From contig VLTN01000043.1 of the NCBI GenBank assembly GCA_008330645.1, positions 245,114 to 309,113 of the forward strand: a stretch of 64,000 nt of DNA, in the 5' to 3' direction. Below, in pieces: positions 28,201 through 34,200 of the stretch. Both the position numbers and the translations under genes were made by a program. Origin of the DNA: Cafeteria roenbergensis. Its lineage: Eukaryota > Sar > Bigyra > Bicosoecida > Cafeteriaceae. The stretch's first letter is position 1. Each line of letters opens with the position of its first letter. The notes below the pieces were generated by a model. The model saw only the letters and a list, made by a program, of their open reading frames with translations. It did no database searches and was not told where the DNA came from.

Positions 28201-31200
28201 GCCCTTTCCCGAACCTCCAAATCATGGCCTCCGGCTCGAGGGAATTCGCGAAGGACTCGTCGGTGATGACGAGCGACTTGCTGGCCCTGATATGAGAGCC
28301 CTTGACGCCGGCGCCCTTGCGCAGCTGGACGCGGAGCGCATCCACCATGAAGCTGTTTCCCAGAATGTAGGCGGTTGGCCCGACCCTCACTTGGTCGGCT
28401 TTCAATCGCCGCCCGTCCTGCACCCACAGCCGGCCGAAGGCGTCGACGCTGACAAGGTCTAGGTCGTCAGGCGTGTCGCTGGGAAGCGGCGTAACCGCCA
28501 CGGGCGCAACGTGGCTGGTGCTTTCCACGAACAATGCCGAATAGCCCGTTGTTGTCGTGACGATCGTGCCTCCTGCGGAGGTCGCGTTGGAGTCGGTCCC
28601 CGCGCTCTGGCCCCAGGCGCGCAGAGCCAGTCGCGAGTCAATATCCGCCGTTGCACGAATGGCAATTCTTCCTCCGCCTCCAGCACTTCCCGTGCTGGTT
28701 CCGCCGCTTGCCGTGATTTCGGCAACGCCGCCGACGTACTGCGCGGCGATATGGATGGAACCACCCGACCCGCCGCCGCCGCTGTGGTAGTGTCCTGGGC
28801 CTCCAGGCATTCCATCGGCCTGCAGTTTTGAGGATGCCAACCAAAGCCTGTTCGTGCTGACATGAATCACGCCGCCCCCTGCCCCTCCTCGCGCGCACCA
28901 CCTAGACAGCACTCCAGAACCCAAGGGGAGCGGGCTGGGGCAGTCGAACTCCCATGCCATTCCACCTCCGGACCCAAATGCGTCGGGAGTCCATGCGAGG
29001 CCGTAGGGCTCTCCAGCGCTGAACGGAAGGGCATACTTGGGGTCATCAGCTGCGCAGCTGGCCGAAGTCGAGCGCTGCACGGACACACCTCCCTGGCCAC
29101 CATGGGAGGCACCCGCACCGCCCAGCCGCTCGAGGCACTCTCCTGGCGGCTCGACAACCGCAGGAGTGCCGGGGCCGGCCGAGTCAGCATAGCCGCGGCC
29201 GTTCGCATCGACGGCCACCGCCCCGATCGAGAGCGCCTCCGTGACAGACAGCTCCATGCGGGAGCCACTGACAGCCCCGTGGATGATTGCCCGCGCTCCT
29301 GCCGCTTTTTGCTTCATCTGCAGTCGGCACAGGTAGCCAGTGCACAAAAGCTTGCTCAATGGCTGCAGCACCCACATCGGGTCCCCGCCACAGCCCCAGT
29401 CAACTTTGCTGAGCGCCAGAGTCTTGGTGGTGCTGGAAATTCGCCAGTATCGTGCCCTCTGCGCAGGCCAGCGCACGGCAATGTCGGTTTCGCGCAGCGT
29501 CGTGTCTTGACTCCATGCTGGTCCGCCGGACCACGCGCTACGGAACGTCACGCCGTCTGTGGACAGCCACACAGTGACTGCCCCGGTGCGGCTTCCCGGG
29601 AAATCTTGAGCCATTGTCGAAACAACCACTCGGTCAAGGGACACGCTCTGGCCAAAGTCGAATTGCAGCCAATTCTCGTTTTCGGCGCTCCACGAAACCC
29701 CTGTTCGAAAGTCTTGATCGCTCAGGCCGGCGCTTGCCCCGTCGATGACGTGCATAGGCTCAACGCCCTTGCCCGTTTTGTGCACACCAGCCGCATAGCG
29801 ACGGTATGCGGCTCGCTCGGAAGCGTCACACCTGGCATGTAGCCTCGCTGCCGTCGCGGAGTGATCGGCTCGCCAATCGGAATCGTCCACGATGGTGTGA
29901 TTGACTGCCTCAATCGCGCCGAGCAGCTCCATCTCAAGCACAGAGACTCTGACGGACTCGTCACCAACAACCATGGCTGCCGGGCCGACGTGCAAATGAC
30001 CCGCCGATACGGCTGTGCCTGGCGTGGCGTGAACGACGACATTATCAAGAATGGCAAAGTCCAGGAAAGCATCGGGAAGCGGCTCGATAAGCGACACGTC
30101 GTGTTGAGGAAGCCACAGGGCCGGGTCGGATGTCCACTGCGACCGCGGCAGCGAGGCATCAGGAGCTTCATTCACATGCGTTCTGGACCAAGGCCACGGC
30201 GTCACAGCCTGCACATCTGGGTTGCCGTTTGCTGCTCGCAAGTGGAGCGTGCGGTTGAAGGCGGCCACGGCGGTAGCCGAGCTCGTTGCGGGCTCGAGTG
30301 TCGCCGAAAAGCGCGTGGGATCAACTGCCACCTCAATGAGAACCGACCCGGCGCCCCCGAAGCAGGTGACTGCATAGGTGGCTGCCCCTGCTCGCAAGCG
30401 CGACACTGTCTCCGGCAGTGGCTCCACACCTGTCCGAAGCAGAATGCGACCACTCGCGCCGGACGCAGAGCCGGCTGCACCGCCTTCGACGTTTGCGCCG
30501 CCGCCAATGTCCATCACGGTGCGAGCCGAGATTGCAATTGAGCCGCCGCTTCCGGATCCGCCAGAGGTTTGGTGCCACGTGTCTGCGCTTCCAGGCGACC
30601 CTTTGGCCAGCAGGCACTCTTGGCACCGCGGAGACGTGCCGAGCACCAGCGCCTGGCCAGCAGACACCCGCACCACCCCTCCACCAGATCCACCCTGGCC
30701 GTGGTGCTGCCCCGAGGTCGAGACCTGGAAATTGTAGCTGTCGGCGCCTCCGCTTCCCCAAGTGCTGGGGAGCGCGACCGAGCCGTATGCCCTTCCCCCG
30801 TGCAGGTGGTTCCGGGGATTCGCCGCAACCGGGCTGCCGCATTCGTCAGAGAAGAGGGTGCAAGAGCGGGCCCCGACGCCTCCGTGCCCAGCTGACGAGC
30901 CAGAGCGACGGACTCTGCATTTCGACCGGTCGACTTGGGGTGGAGCTCCAGGACCTGTGTTGGCCGGGTGGCCCAGCCCGCTGGCAGAAACGTCGCCTGC
31001 AACGACCAAGAACGGAGCACTGAGCGAGATGTTGCTTGCGCGAATCGTGCCCTCCAGTACAACATGCGAAGATTTCCGCTGCAGGTCAACATCAACGCGG
31101 CAGCCCCCAGTGCGCTCCCGCCACGAATCACCGAATCCGCCTCCGTGTTCGTCGACTGTCAGCTCTTCGCCACAGGTGACTCGCGAAGCGTCGGCAAACA

Positions 31201-34200
31201 CCGTCAAGTCGGCGCCGCAAACGGGCATCAGCTCGCTAACTGTTGAGTACGCAACTGGGTGGTAGCTGGCAAGCGAGACACGGAAGGCATTCGCTGCCGC
31301 CCCTTGAGGTTGGAAGCGGATCATGGTGTTGCGCGACTGGCCGGCGTACGCCGTGTTCGAAACACGAGACCAATTTGCGTGGTTCGGGACCGACTGCCAG
31401 TTCTGCCGACTTCCGGATAGACGCTCGTTGTATGCGTCAGAAGGGTCGAGACGGCCAGCGATGGGGGACGACGCAGCAAAGAGGTGAACACCCGAAAACG
31501 TTGCCTCGTGCCCGGTGTGAGCCAGCATAAACACGTCTTGAAGCGGCACTGACTCTTGCGGGTGGAGCTCCAGATGCAAGAAGCCATAGTACACCGCTTC
31601 CGTCACCGCTGCAGGCGTGTGCGCGTCGGCGTCCGCGAGCAAGCCATCGCTGGTGTACACGTCCTTCTCCCTGGGGGACGAAACGGCGCGCCACCCAGAG
31701 ACTCGACCCTGCTCGTTGGTGAACCGAGGGTCGCACGCGAGAGCATGGGCCTCGGATCCACGCGACTCGATGTCATCCCTGTGCCACACGGCGTGGGTTC
31801 CTGGGGAGCCGGCCAAACCCGACTTTCCTCGGAACGACCTGTCCGTCCAACTGAGCCCGCGAGTGGCTGTCACAAACCCGTGAATGTCAGCACGGCGCAC
31901 GTCAATCGTGAAGGCAGACCCGTTGATTCGACTTGACTGGTCCACTTGGAGGGATTCCGCACGCAGAGTGGCATTGTCAGGCAGCTGCAGCAGAGCCTTC
32001 TCGGTGACGATGACCCGATGGAGGCGGTTTGGCGACTCGTCGAAGGCGCCCGAGTTTGCAACGAAATCGTCTGGGAGCGGAGTGAACACGCCTGGGACGG
32101 AAAGCTTCAAGCCGGTGTCGCGGGCAGGGGCCAACTTGTCCGCCACGATGAGGGTGCGGCTGCTGTTTGCCTCAACCACGACCGTCCCGGCTGCGCCGCT
32201 TCCCACCCGGTCGTCAACCCCCGAGAATCCGTACCCTTGTCCGCCGTAGGCATGAGCCTGGATGCTCTTGGGAACCCTGGGGTGCTGACTTTGTACCAGG
32301 ATTCGGCCCCCGCTGCCGCCGCCCGTGGGAGGGTACGCAGCTTGGCTGTCAGCGCTGATCTCCACCGCGCCGAGCAGGACAGCTGCACTGACCAATATCC
32401 CGCCACCGGAGCCACAGCCACCTCTGATGCTCCCCGTCAAGGCTGCAGGGGCCCCTCCCTCGGCCCGGAAGCTTGACGTCACGCCCGTGCCCAGCTTGAG
32501 AGTGGAGAGAGATCTGACGGCAATGATGCCGCCCCCGCTCCCTGCCGTTCCTGCCCAAGCAGCGGACGCCTCGGGAAGCAAATGAACTGGGTCGCCGCCC
32601 CCGCTGCCGAACTGCTCGTGTGGTTTCAGCGCCAGCCCATTGGCCTGGCCACCGGTGGAAACTGGTGGCTTTGCAGGGAGCTTTGGACCCAGGCCCTCCA
32701 TGTACCGGTTCGAGCCGCCGTGGCCCCCGTACGCCCCGCCAGCACCCGACGCCACCCGAAGCAGGTCAGCAAGCTGCGAGGGCGCAGGCGCTCCTGGCCC
32801 CTCTCCTGGCCCGTGGCCAAGCGCGCTCGTGTCAATATGACCGTAGAACTCTATGTCCGAGCTGGAGGTCACGGAGACATTCCCGCCTTTCAACGAGGCC
32901 TCGACTACCATGTGCAGGCCCGAGCCATGCGCCTGCTGCTGGCCAAGGCGCCCCTGCGCCGTGATTTCGACGGGGCAGCGCCTCGATGAGCAGCTGACTG
33001 ATACCGACGCCTCGGTTGCGTCCGACTTGATCGTCACGCCTCCCGGTGCACAGAATGGTCGCACTTCAGACAGGGCGAAGTGCGCACCGCGCACTAGCTG
33101 AAGCTCCACCGCAAGGACAGGCCTGGCAAAGCGCACCTGCCGAAGGAAGTGCAAGCTGTTGCGGTCGTCGATTCCCGCCGAGGACGCGTCCACGTGCTGG
33201 AAGGCGTCACCTGCGGACTTGCGAAAGTTAATGTACCAGTACCATCCTTCACTCTCGCTGGCCTCCGGCAAAAATCCCGGCCCCTGAACCTCCAGCCCGT
33301 TAATCCAAGTGGGGCGGTCGAATTGAATGATTGGGTACTGGCTATATGCGGTCCGGAAGCCGGTCATGTTGTCCCCGTCACGGAGAGACTCTGGATCGAC
33401 CCAAGCGCCGCCATTGAAGCCATCCAGGCTCATGGTGACGTCAGTCTCTGCCCACTTCCATGGGATATCAAAAAGCCTTCCGGTTGTGGGATCGGCCCCT
33501 TGATTCTGAGCGCACTGGCGGAATGACCGGGGCTTGCCGGAACCAGCAAGCATCTCCTCGTCACTTGCCACCAGCCGGACGCCAGCCCTCGCTTCGACCG
33601 TCGCACTCTGGTCCAGCAAAATTTCCTGAGCACGAATGTTGACCTTCCGACCAACCACCTTGCCCAGCGGTTCGACCAGCAGGCCGCCCACCGGCAGCGC
33701 CGCGTCGCTGGTGTTCGCCGACGATGCAGCAACCATTGCGCCCCGGGTCACGTCCAACTGTCCCAGCTGAAGTGAGCTTGTCAAGTAGGTCTCCCCGACG
33801 GGGGTCACTGCCTGCAGCGCCGAATCCTGAGCGGCACCAGCGTCGATGACAAGGGTGTGACTCTGCCCCACGGTCAGGAGGACAGTGCCTGCGCCTCCCC
33901 CGCACGGCGCCGCTGTGCTTCCGTACGCCGCGACGGAGGGAGCCCAACCGGCGGCAATGCTGTTGACAAGTTCCTGGGAAACAGCGACGTGAATGCGGCC
34001 TCCACCCCCCGCGCCTCCGACTTGGCCGGGGCTCGCGTATCCTCCGCCGTGCGCCGAAATGATGCCCTTCCCGATCATTCGGTCCGCAACGGCCACAACA
34101 GACCCGCCTGAGCCGCCTCCGCCGCTCCCATCAGGGGAAGCTTCTCCGTCGGCGACGATACGCCCTGAGGTGGCAATGAAGAGACTCCCCCCAACTGCGG